Assembly (NCBI GenBank): GCA_964035575.1
Contig: OZ037835.1
Span: 1,860,001 to 1,924,000, forward strand
Origin: Rhynchopus sp. YZ270_cl-10
Lineage: Eukaryota; Euglenozoa; Diplonemea; Diplonemida; Diplonemidae
Direction of reading: 5' to 3'
DNA length: 64,000 nucleotides
The notes under the pieces were generated by a model that did no database searches, had not been told where the DNA came from, and worked only from the letters and a program-made list of their open reading frames with translations. The first letter of the stretch is position 1. The number at the start of each line of letters is the position of its first letter. Shown here piece after piece: positions 29,044-37,014 of this stretch. Both the position numbers and the translations under genes were made by a program.

Positions 29044-30009
29044 ATGGAAGTAGTTATCAAAGACTGTGCAGACAACTCGTACGTGATCGAGGTGGGTGTG
29101 GATGACACAACGGAGACGATGCGGCAGAAGGTGGCGTCTGCAGTGGGGTTGGCTGAGGACAGCTTCCACATGGGCTTCGGAGGGAAGGAGGAAGGAGACG
29201 ACATCACGCAGCTGAGTGCTGGAGACGCAGTCGTGTTGACGAAAAGTAAGAAGTTCGTGGCCAGAGCAGCACTTCATGCGTTGGGTGAGGACATCACTGC
29301 AGAGAGGCTGGTGACTGTGGAGGATCCTGAGGTGGCGTGTTTGCTTCTGCAGGCAGAGGTTGCGACTGTCATTCCGAACAATTTCTTGTCACAGACATCG
29401 TTAACAGCACTTGATCTGAGTGCTGTGTCCTGTGTGACGGAAATAGGTGAGCAGTTTCTTCACCGGTGCACATCGTTGACAAGCATCGACCTGTCTGGGT
29501 TGACACGTCTCACGCGGATTGGTACCCACTTTCTTGCTCGATGCAGCAGCCTCACAGCAGTAGAGTTGTCAGCACTTCTCAATGTTACTCATATCGGGAC
29601 AAGCTTTCTTTTAAGCTGCTGGAGCCTCACAGCAGTGGACTTATCGCCACTTCGCAATGTTACACAGATTGGTACAGGCTTTCTTATCAACTGCTCCGGT
29701 CTCACAGCAGTCGACTTATCACCACTCCGCAATGTCACCAAAATAGGTGCAAACTTACTTTCTGACTGCAAAAGCCTCACAGAACTAGACCTGTCGCCAC
29801 TCAGCAGAGTTGCGCACTTTGGTGAGCTACCTGCTAACAGCTACACTTCGTTGAGGAGCATCCACCTTGCCGGCTGCAGCAGTGCTGTGTCCAGTCGAGT
29901 ATGTGTAGGCGAGCTGAAGCAGTATGTAGTTGATGCACCTCCACCTCCACCTCCGACACGTGGCAGAGACAAGACGAAAGCAGCCTTGCCTTGCTGCAGT
30001 GTTTCGTAA
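29044..30009 (+). CDS. Ubiquitin-like + LRR protein, family member L3
   Basis: 321 residues with the ubiquitin-like N-terminus, linker and seven LRRs. It is almost identical to L1 up to the first repeats, then differs (TAVELSALLNVTHIGTSFL, LSCWSLTAVDLSPL). It has the long tail type with a proline run and TRGRDKTKAALPCCSVS. It belongs to the segmental duplication of the L1 region but took a different 3' half, so it looks like a recombinant. Confidence 0.85.
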   Translation: MEVVIKDCADNSYVIEVGVDDTTETMRQKVASAVGLAEDSFHMGFGGKEEGDDITQLSAGDAVVLTKSKKFVARAALHALGEDITAERLVTVEDPEVACLLLQAEVATVIPNNFLSQTSLTALDLSAVSCVTEIGEQFLHRCTSLTSIDLSGLTRLTRIGTHFLARCSSLTAVELSALLNVTHIGTSFLLSCWSLTAVDLSPLRNVTQIGTGFLINCSGLTAVDLSPLRNVTKIGANLLSDCKSLTELDLSPLSRVAHFGELPANSYTSLRSIHLAGCSSAVSSRVCVGELKQYVVDAPPPPPPTRGRDKTKAALPCCSVS

Positions 30010-30929
30010 AGAGCGACAGGAGAAGCTAGGCAAGGAACGTAGAGCAGCTCCGCTGTGACGGCTGTAACCTCATCAAAGCTTCTAAACAAAGTGTGACATG
30101 GAGGGGTAGCGTTCAACATAGCAATGTCAACCGCATCATTCCGATTCCCGCGATTGTTGCCCTTTTTCTGAATCAATAACACACATAGCGCATGCACGTT
30201 TAGATTAGTTCATAAGGGTTTGGAATACAATGAAGCCGCGCTCCTCGTTTCCTTTTTATGTTTATGATTACATGCAATGCTGAGGGCACGGTAATTTATG
30301 TTCTTGGTAAGCGTCAGACCACTTCTCAAAAAAAAGTACGCACGCACGCAAAAATAAATTATGCCGTAAAATAATAAAACATACATTCTCGAACTTTTCT
30401 ACTGACGTGATTTTCATTGGACGCATCCCCTTCTCCAATTCAATTCAATAAAACTGTAGCTTTCTCCCTCAGAATTCGTGAAACAACTCGCGCCAAGGCT
30501 GCTGAGTCGGATGACAAAGAGTGAGGGCGAAGCACCACACGTATAAATAATTAGCCCAAGTACTGCGCTAGTATGCTGTATGCAAGTCGTAAGCTAAACA
30601 GTAAAAACAAAGGTGTGTAGGTTAGTTGCCAACAGTACGTCCCTCGACGGTACTGTGCGTAAAACCGGCCCAAGGGTACTATGACGCATACATATAAGCG
30701 TAACATGCGACGAGCGCTAGGCCCAACGTGCATAACCAGTAACAAACAGAGGGACGCATCTGCGTGCTTACTTTCTTTCTTTCTTTGGAATCTCAAAAAA
30801 AAAGGATACAACCTACATACAAAGGAAGCGGCTTTGGTGAGGTGTTGTTTTTCTTTCACCATGTTCACCCACTACAGCCCCAACTCCCACAACCCCACCA
30901 CACACAGAGCAACACAAAAGGAAGACAAA
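30010..30929. other. Spacer between L3 and L4
   Basis: Positions 30010-30290 are a repeat also found at 42902-43180 (CATAAGGGTTTGGAATACAA, TTATGTTTATGATTACATGC). Positions 30350-30440 resemble 49040-49110 (CGTGATTTTCATTGGACGCA). The remainder is non-coding. It ends with TTGTTTTTCTTTCACC and the family leader CCCCAACTCCCACAACCCCA. Confidence 0.55.
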
Positions 30930-31958
30930 ATGGAAGTAGTTATCAAGGACTGTGCAGACAACTCGTACATGATTGAGGTGGGTGTGGATGACACAACGGA
31001 GACGATGCGGCAGAAGGTGGCGTCTGCAGTGGGGTTGGCTGAGGACAGCTTCCACATGGGCTTCGGAGGGAAGGAGGAAGGAGACGACATCACGCAGCTG
31101 AGTGCTGGAGACGCAATCGTGTTGACGAAAACTCAGAAGTTCGTGGCCAGAGCAGCACTTCATGCGTTGGGTGAGAGGGACATCACTGCAGAGAGGCTGG
31201 TGACTGTGGAGGATCCTGAGGTGGCGTGTTTGCTTCTGCAGGCGGAGGTTGCGACTGTCATTCCGAATGAGTTTTTGTCACAGACATCGTTAACAGCACT
31301 TGATCTGAGTGCTGTGTCCTGTGTGACGGAAATTGGTCATGAGTTTCTTCACCGGTGCACATCGTTGACGAGCATCGACCTGTCTGGGTTGATACGTCTC
31401 ACGCGGATTGGTAGCAGATTTCTTCACAGCTGCACCAGCCTCACAGCAGTGGACTTATCGCTACTTCGCAATGTTACACACATTGCTACACACTTTCTTG
31501 CCTACTGCACCAGCCTCACAGCAGTAGATTTGTCACCACTTCGCAATGTTACTCAAATTGATAACCGGTTTCTTTACAACTGCACCAGCCTCACAGCAGT
31601 GGACTTATTACCACTCAGCAATGTTACTCAAATTGGAACATGGTTTCTATCCGACTGCAGAAGCCTCACAGCAGTAGACTTATTGTCAATCAGCAATGTT
31701 GCTCGAATTGGCACGAGCTTTCTCTCCGACTGCAAAAGCCTCACAGAACTAGACCTGTCGCCACTCAGCAGAGTTACGCACTTTGGTGAGCTTCCTGCTA
31801 ACAGCTGCACTTCGTTGAGGAGCATCCACCTTGCCGGCTGCAGCAGTGCTGTGTCCAGTCGAGTACGTGAATGCGAGCTGAAGGAGTATGTGGTTGACGC
31901 ACGTCCTCGCTGCAGTGTTTCGCAAAGAGCCACATCAGAAGCTACGGAAGGAACGTAG
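30930..31958 (+). CDS. Ubiquitin-like + LRR protein, family member L4
   Basis: 342 residues with eight LRRs. The tail is the short type, but the usual TAA codon after CSVS has become CAA, so the protein runs on for 12 residues (QRATSEATEGT) to the next stop. The N-terminal module reads DAIVLTKTQKF, like L9. It is very close to L7 over the repeats (KSLTELDLSPLSRVTHFGEL). Confidence 0.83.
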   Translation: MEVVIKDCADNSYMIEVGVDDTTETMRQKVASAVGLAEDSFHMGFGGKEEGDDITQLSAGDAIVLTKTQKFVARAALHALGERDITAERLVTVEDPEVACLLLQAEVATVIPNEFLSQTSLTALDLSAVSCVTEIGHEFLHRCTSLTSIDLSGLIRLTRIGSRFLHSCTSLTAVDLSLLRNVTHIATHFLAYCTSLTAVDLSPLRNVTQIDNRFLYNCTSLTAVDLLPLSNVTQIGTWFLSDCRSLTAVDLLSISNVARIGTSFLSDCKSLTELDLSPLSRVTHFGELPANSCTSLRSIHLAGCSSAVSSRVRECELKEYVVDARPRCSVSQRATSEATEGT

Positions 31959-32656
31959 AGCAGCTCCGCTGTGACAGCTGCTTCACTCAGCTGCACAACT
32001 CACTGAGGTGTGCCTTCGAATATCGCCGCCCCTTTGGTCCCCATCTCGACGGCAGCGGCCTCACCCACGCATTCTCTTTCAGGATGCACGACAAAATAGA
32101 TTGACGATGCTTTTGCTGTGGGGTGGATGCGTACAACTAACAAACTCACCCCCTGTTTCGTTCCCCGTTTTCCTGTGTGGGTGAAGATAGCTATTGACAC
32201 CGTAGTACTTGCCGTTGTGAGAGGGGTGGGGTGGAGAGGTGGGGTGGGGGCAAAAGGCATGTTTTTGTTTCATAAAAAGCTCCAACAATTTTGTAGAATC
32301 TGCCAAAGGGAGTGGGGTTTCGTGTGTTTAGCATTTGAGTCGATGACAGACACCCCAGACTGTTTTCCCGCTTTCAGGTCACAAAAGTGCCGGGAGGTGC
32401 CCACAATAACCCCCAAGACGACTTTCTGCGGGTTTTTGCGGGTGAAAAGGTGCAGCACACAAGTGGTCCTGTGCTGTGTTTTTTCACAGAAACGAAATGT
32501 GTGGCGTGTCCACGCAACGACATGTTTTCCATCAAAAGGCCCCCCTACCTCCACCTGTTTTCATACCCCTATCACCCTTCCCCTCGTTGTTCACCCACCA
32601 CAGCTCCAACTCCCACAACCCCACCACACAACAGAGCAACACAAAAGGAAGACAAA
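31959..32656. repeat. Spacer between L4 and L5
   Basis: It holds the complete, uninterrupted LRR-gene 3' module (compare 17963-18298 plus 26476-), followed by the 5' module ending in the pyrimidine-rich CACCCTTCCCCTCGTTGTTC and the AC-rich leader. It is the reference that shows the insertion after L1. Confidence 0.65.
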
Positions 32657-32866
32657 ATGGAAGTAGTTATCAAAGACTGTGCAGACAACTCGTATGCGAT
32701 CGAGGTGGGTGTGGATGACACAACGGAGACGATGCGGCAGAAGGTGGCGTCTGCAGTGGGGTTGGCTGAGGACAGCTTCCACATGGGCTTCGGAGGGAAG
32801 GAGGAAGGAGACGACATCACGCAGCTGAGTGCTGGAGACGCAATCATTCTGACGAAAGCTAAGAAG
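32657..32866 (+). pseudogene. LRR family member L5, 5' exon fragment (split by LINE-B)
   Basis: This holds the first 70 codons of an LRR family gene, MEVVIKDCADNS through LTKAKK. It is interrupted exactly at codon 70 by LINE-B, and the remainder lies at 42065-42901. Without LINE-B and one copy of the target duplication the frame is continuous (348 codons), so the insertion is what disrupted it and is probably recent. Confidence 0.9.
32848..32866 (+). repeat. Target-site duplication of LINE-B, left copy
   Basis: TCTGACGAAAGCTAAGAAG, 19 bp, is identical to 42046-42064. The bases outside differ (T/C on the left, G/T on the right), which sets the element ends to the base. Confidence 0.95.
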
Positions 32867-32950
32867 GAGGGTGAGAGACGACGCGCCTCCACGGGGTACC
32901 CTCGGGAGACGCCCCCCTCCTCTATGGGGGGAGGCGTCTGCTAAAGCGCG
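32867..32950 (+). ncRNA. Candidate HDV-like self-cleaving ribozyme at LINE-B 5' end
   Basis: The first seven bases of the element, GAGGGTG, pair with TACCCTC at 32897-32903 (P1, six Watson-Crick pairs plus one G-U). CGCGC 32882-32886 pairs with GCGCG 32946-32950 (P2). CTC/GGG (32887-32889 with 32894-32896) can form P3. AGACGCC 32907-32913 pairs with GGCGTCT 32933-32939 as the base of a long P4 hairpin. CTAA at 32941-32944 between P4 and P2 matches the C-N-R-A junction that holds the catalytic C in HDV-like ribozymes. Predicted cleavage 5' of G32867 coincides with the element's first base, as known for R2 and L1Tc. The fold was drawn by eye. Confidence 0.65.
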
Positions 32951-32987
32951 GGGAAGAAGGACGGCGGCGGGGGGCAGCCTCGACGCG

Positions 32988-35900
32988 ATGTGCGGAGGGG
33001 CAGGTGGCCAAGGGGGGGAAAAGGGGGTGCTGCAGAAATACCTGAGGGGCTTCGACATGCGGGTAAAGGACGCAGGGGGGAACGGAGACTGCCAATTTAA
33101 GGCGGTCTCGATGGCTGTGCACGGAGACGCCACGGCGCACGGGGGGCTGAGGGAGATGGCGGTGGGGGTGTTGGAACGGGAAGCGGAGAATTGGGGTGAG
33201 CACGTTGACGGAGGACCGTCCGCCTACCGGAGGTACTGCTCGGCGATGGCGAAGCAGGGGTCCTGGGGGGACCACCTGACCCTGAAGGCGTTGGCGGAGG
33301 TGCTGATGCGGGAGGTGTATGCCTTCTCGGTGAAGGATGGGGAGGTGCGTGTGCTGAAGGTGCACCCGAAGGAGAAGGGCAGCGGTGCAGCGGTGACGGT
33401 GGCGTACGTGGACGCATGCCACTACCTGTGCGTCCTCCCCACGAGCACGGGGGAAGAAGCCGCCGAAGACCGGGCCCGCAAGGCGATGGTGGGGGGTGCG
33501 TTGGAGGTGACGGAGAAGCCGTACACCGTGCCGCAACCGCGAAACGATGCGAAGGCGGGGACGGAGGGGGGCTTCACCCAGGGGGGAGGGAAAAAGAAGA
33601 CGACGGCAGCGCTGACATTGCTGCAATCGGAGTGGGTGGGATCGACGCTTGTGCCGTGGGGGGAGGTGGTGGATAAGTCGGAGGGGGTCTGTCTTGTGCC
33701 GCAGGGTAGAGAGGTAGAGGCAGAGGGGAAGATCGCGCGCACGCCGGGCGTGACGTGGGTGGGTTTCGGGTCCTTCCCGAAGTCTGGTGGGGAGAAGATG
33801 CAGTGCCCCATGGGTAAGCAGGGGAATGGGGGGAAGGTGAACGGGGCGGCGAGCACGGCCGTGTACGTGGTGGGGAGGCTGAGGCCGGGGAGAGGAAACG
33901 GGGGGAAGAAGGCGTCGGCGGCCGTCCAACTGGTGACGGTGTTTGTGACGATGAGGCCGACAGCAGGACAAGCGCAGGACCTGGTGTCAGCGGGGAAGAA
34001 GATGCGTGCGGAGGTGGGGTGCAACCTCAACCGCCCACCATTGTGGCAGGAGGGTAAGCTGATCTCCTCGGTGGCCGACGTAAGGGAGGACGTAGCAGAG
34101 CGCTGCCTGAAGCAGAGTGGGAAGGGGGGTGTCTTCTTCCGGATGAGACGCGAGCAGTCGGAGCATCTGCCTGTCGTGTGGTTGGTGGACGGGGTGGGGC
34201 TAGAAGAGGCCCAGGGGCTGGCGACCCGGATGGGGGGATGGGGAGTGGCGGCGAGGTACGAGTCCCTGGGGATACGGGTGAAGAAGGAGGATCAGGAGCG
34301 TGCAAATGCGGCACTCATGCAGGAGGGAAAGGCGCCCGAAGGTCGATACGTGGTGTCCGGTTTCCCGTCGGGTACGTCCGGTGAAGCGGTGATGGAGTCG
34401 CTGGCAGGCGCAGGGTGGACGGTGACGCCGCTGCGGAGGCTGGAGGGATGGCGTTGGGTGGTGGGAGCGAAGCTGGATCCGCCGACGTGGGCCATGGACA
34501 TGGAGGGGAACGGGAAGGGGCTGCTGATCCGCAAGGATGGGCATAAGGAGGGCGGGGGTAGGGCAACGGCTCCGGGTCCGGGGGCGAAACAGAAGGCCAA
34601 GGTACATACCGCACATGCGTCTGGTCCGACATTTGGTGCCCGGACGGCGCCGGCGGCGACAGCGCAGCACAACCGTGGCACTGGGCCCGACTACGGTTGG
34701 GTGTCCTGGGCTGCGCACGCACGCCAAGCAGCAACAGCGCCAGCTGCAGCGAAGCCACCCACTACCACATCAAGGACACCTCCACCAACAACAACAACAA
34801 CAACGAAGCAACGGACGCCGAAGGGTCAACCCCCAATGACGTCGCCCGCCCCATCACCTGAGGACGCAGGCGAGAAGTGGGCGGAGTTGGAGCGCCGGAT
34901 GGAGGAGAGGTTGGACCGCCTGGTGGGCGAGCGCCTCCAGACCCTGCTGCAGGAGACGGTGGCGTCGCTGACGGCCCAGTTGCGGGAAGAACGGGTGGAG
35001 CAACGGAAGGAGCAGCAGGTGTGGATGGCGGCCATGCTGGAGCAAGTGGGCAAGCTCTGTTCCATGCCGAAGGAGGCCACGGCTGCTGCGAGAGAGGACG
35101 CCGCTGCTGCTGCTGCAGCCCTGAGGCAGGAGGAGGAGGAGGCGAAGGCCGCCGCCGCTGCAGCCCTGAGGCAGCGTGAGGAGGAGGCGAAGGCCGCTGC
35201 TGCTGCAGTCCTCAAGCAGCGTGAGGAGGAGGTGAAGGCCGCTGCTGCTGCAGCCCTGAGGCAGGAGGAGGAGGAGGCGAAGGCCGCCGCCGCTGCAGCC
35301 CTGAGGCAGCGTGAGGAGGAGGCGAAGGCCGCTGCTGCTGCAGTCCTCAAGCAGCGTGAGGAAGAGGTGAAGGCCGCCGCTGCTGCAGCCCTGAGGCAGC
35401 GTGAGGAGGAGGCGAAGGCCGCCGCTGCTGCAGCCCTCAAGCAGCGCGAGGAGGAGGTGAAGGCCGCTGCTGCTGCAGCCCTGAGGCAGCGTGAGGAGGA
35501 GGTGAAGGCCGCCGCTGCTGCAGTCCTCAAGCAGCGTGAGGAGGAGGTGAAGGCCGCTGCTGCTGCAGCCCTGAGGCAGGAGGAGGAGGTCGCCGCTGCC
35601 GCAGCCCTCAAGCAGCGCGAGGAGGAGGTGAAGGCCGCTGCTGCTGCAGCCCTGAGGCAGGAGGAGGAGGTCGCCGCTGCCGCAGCCCTCAAGCAGCGCG
35701 AGGAGGAGGTGAAGGCCGCTGCTGCTGCAGCCCTGAGGCAGCGTGAGGAGGAGGCGAAGGCCGCCGCTGCTGCAGCCCTCAAGCAGCGCGAGGAGGAGGT
35801 GAAGGCCGCTGCTGCTGCAGCCCTGAGGCAGCGTGAGGAGGAGGAGAAGGCCGCCGCTGCTGCAGTCCTCAAGCAGCGTGAGGAAGCCGACGCTGCTGCT

Positions 35901-36968
35901 GCAATCCTCTGGCAGCAGGAGGAGGAAGCCGCCGCCGCCGCTGCTGCAGTTGCTGCTGAGAACGCCAGGCAGCGCGAGGGGGAGGCTGCTGCTACTACGG
36001 CCCCGACTGTCGCAGTGCCCACTGCAGCGCCCACAACACCCGAGATGCAGATGGCGGATGAATTGTTGGACACACTCCCAGACGGGAATGCCGAGGACGT
36101 GATGTCACCGGAGCCCGCAACGATGGCAGGTAAGCGGATACGTGCGGGAAATGGGTCCAGTGAGGTTGAGGAGCTGAGCCCGCGCCGCAGGAGAAGGAGG
36201 GCTGACACCATCCGTGGAAAGCCGGGGGTAGTCGTAGAAGTCGCCGAAGCACGGAACCGGTCGCGGTCAGCACCGCCCAGGGACACATCGCCGACTGCGG
36301 ACGTTGCTGGCGCCGGTGATGTGGAGGTAGTGGTGGCGTCCCCGAAGAAGAAGAAGAAACGCAGGAACATTGTGGCCGCTGAGAAACGACGGGAGGCACT
36401 ACGGGCAGCACAGGAAGAAGCGGCGGCAAAGAAGGAGAGACGTGCTGCAGCAGTGCAGGCACAACGTGAGCAGGAGCAAGGGGAGAACGCCGGCGCAGGG
36501 ACCCCCGCACCCACGACACCAGACGCCGAGGCACGGATGGACGACGCCGACATGGCACTGCCGGTGCAGACATCGCCAGACTGTGCGGCTGTCGAGGAGG
36601 ACGCGGAGTCCTCGCCAGCTCCCAGAGTGCCGGTGGCGCCACCTGCCGTGACCCTGGCGGGCAAGCGGGAAGACCGCAGTGAGTCCGGTGAGACGGTGGC
36701 GCTGCTGAGTCCGCCGCGCAGGATGCGGACGGAAGTCCCCGCAAAAGAGCAGGCGGAGGGGAACGAGAAGAACGAGGAGTCGTACGGGAACGCAGTGCTG
36801 GAGGCTGGCGACTCCATGGAGTACTGCGAGGAGGGAGGCAACGGCGCAGCCATCCCGGTGACTGTCGTGAAGGTAGCGGGGGACGTCATCGAGATCGCGT
36901 TTCGTCCCGTCCAGGGACTAGACAACAGGTTGGTAGGCCGCAACACCCTGCGCGATGTGGGGCGGTGA
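32988..36968 (+). CDS. LINE-B ORF1: OTU-like protease, RRM-like region and Ala/Glu coiled coil
   Basis: 1326 residues from the first in-frame ATG (MCGGAGGQGG). Residues ~24-150 form an OTU-type cysteine protease-like domain: GNGDCQF with Cys35, and ACHYLCVLP with His145 near its end. OTU enzymes usually cleave ubiquitin or ubiquitin-like conjugates, so this might process the polyprotein or counter host tagging (inference). A central region shares its pattern with LINE-A ORF1 (RYVVSGFPSGTSGEAVMESL ... WRWVVGAKLDPPTWAM) and may bind nucleic acid. Codons 35100-35900 encode ~17 copies of a 15-residue KAAAAAALRQREEEA helix repeat. The C-terminal part is charged, with several basic KKKKK/RRRRR stretches. 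It stops at UGA-CGG. Confidence 0.85.
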   Translation: MCGGAGGQGGEKGVLQKYLRGFDMRVKDAGGNGDCQFKAVSMAVHGDATAHGGLREMAVGVLEREAENWGEHVDGGPSAYRRYCSAMAKQGSWGDHLTLKALAEVLMREVYAFSVKDGEVRVLKVHPKEKGSGAAVTVAYVDACHYLCVLPTSTGEEAAEDRARKAMVGGALEVTEKPYTVPQPRNDAKAGTEGGFTQGGGKKKTTAALTLLQSEWVGSTLVPWGEVVDKSEGVCLVPQGREVEAEGKIARTPGVTWVGFGSFPKSGGEKMQCPMGKQGNGGKVNGAASTAVYVVGRLRPGRGNGGKKASAAVQLVTVFVTMRPTAGQAQDLVSAGKKMRAEVGCNLNRPPLWQEGKLISSVADVREDVAERCLKQSGKGGVFFRMRREQSEHLPVVWLVDGVGLEEAQGLATRMGGWGVAARYESLGIRVKKEDQERANAALMQEGKAPEGRYVVSGFPSGTSGEAVMESLAGAGWTVTPLRRLEGWRWVVGAKLDPPTWAMDMEGNGKGLLIRKDGHKEGGGRATAPGPGAKQKAKVHTAHASGPTFGARTAPAATAQHNRGTGPDYGWVSWAAHARQAATAPAAAKPPTTTSRTPPPTTTTTTKQRTPKGQPPMTSPAPSPEDAGEKWAELERRMEERLDRLVGERLQTLLQETVASLTAQLREERVEQRKEQQVWMAAMLEQVGKLCSMPKEATAAAREDAAAAAAALRQEEEEAKAAAAAALRQREEEAKAAAAAVLKQREEEVKAAAAAALRQEEEEAKAAAAAALRQREEEAKAAAAAVLKQREEEVKAAAAAALRQREEEAKAAAAAALKQREEEVKAAAAAALRQREEEVKAAAAAVLKQREEEVKAAAAAALRQEEEVAAAAALKQREEEVKAAAAAALRQEEEVAAAAALKQREEEVKAAAAAALRQREEEAKAAAAAALKQREEEVKAAAAAALRQREEEEKAAAAAVLKQREEADAAAAILWQQEEEAAAAAAAVAAENARQREGEAAATTAPTVAVPTAAPTTPEMQMADELLDTLPDGNAEDVMSPEPATMAGKRIRAGNGSSEVEELSPRRRRRRADTIRGKPGVVVEVAEARNRSRSAPPRDTSPTADVAGAGDVEVVVASPKKKKKRRNIVAAEKRREALRAAQEEAAAKKERRAAAVQAQREQEQGENAGAGTPAPTTPDAEARMDDADMALPVQTSPDCAAVEEDAESSPAPRVPVAPPAVTLAGKREDRSESGETVALLSPPRRMRTEVPAKEQAEGNEKNEESYGNAVLEAGDSMEYCEEGGNGAAIPVTVVKVAGDVIEIAFRPVQGLDNRLVGRNTLRDVGR
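35100..35900 (+). repeat. 45-bp coding minisatellite in LINE-B ORF1
   Basis: Tandem units encode KAAAAAALRQREEEA with interchange of VLK for ALR and V for A, and some shortened 39-bp units (REEEVAAAAALKQ). This should form a long single helix or coiled coil. Copy-number variation between element copies is likely. Confidence 0.85.
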
Positions 36969-37014
36969 CGGTGTGGTGCGGTGGAAGGGTACGGCACAGG
37001 ATTGGCTTCTTCGT
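36966..37014 (+). promoter_or_regulatory. UGA-CGG stop between in-frame ORF1 and ORF2
   Basis: ORF1 ends in TGA (36966-36968) followed by CGG, and the same frame stays open to 41975. UGA-CGG is the known type II leaky-stop context, often helped by a 3' stem-loop. Here GTGC 36977-36980 and GCAC 36995-36998 can pair nine bases downstream. Readthrough would give an ORF1-ORF2 fusion that the following 2A-like motif could separate. This is inferred from sequence only. Confidence 0.45.

Noticed and set aside
34826-36997. Long minus-strand frame (Ser/Ala-rich) opposite LINE-B ORF1
   Set aside because: It is the mirror of the Ala/Glu repeat coding region; it lacks an own start context and has only low-complexity composition.
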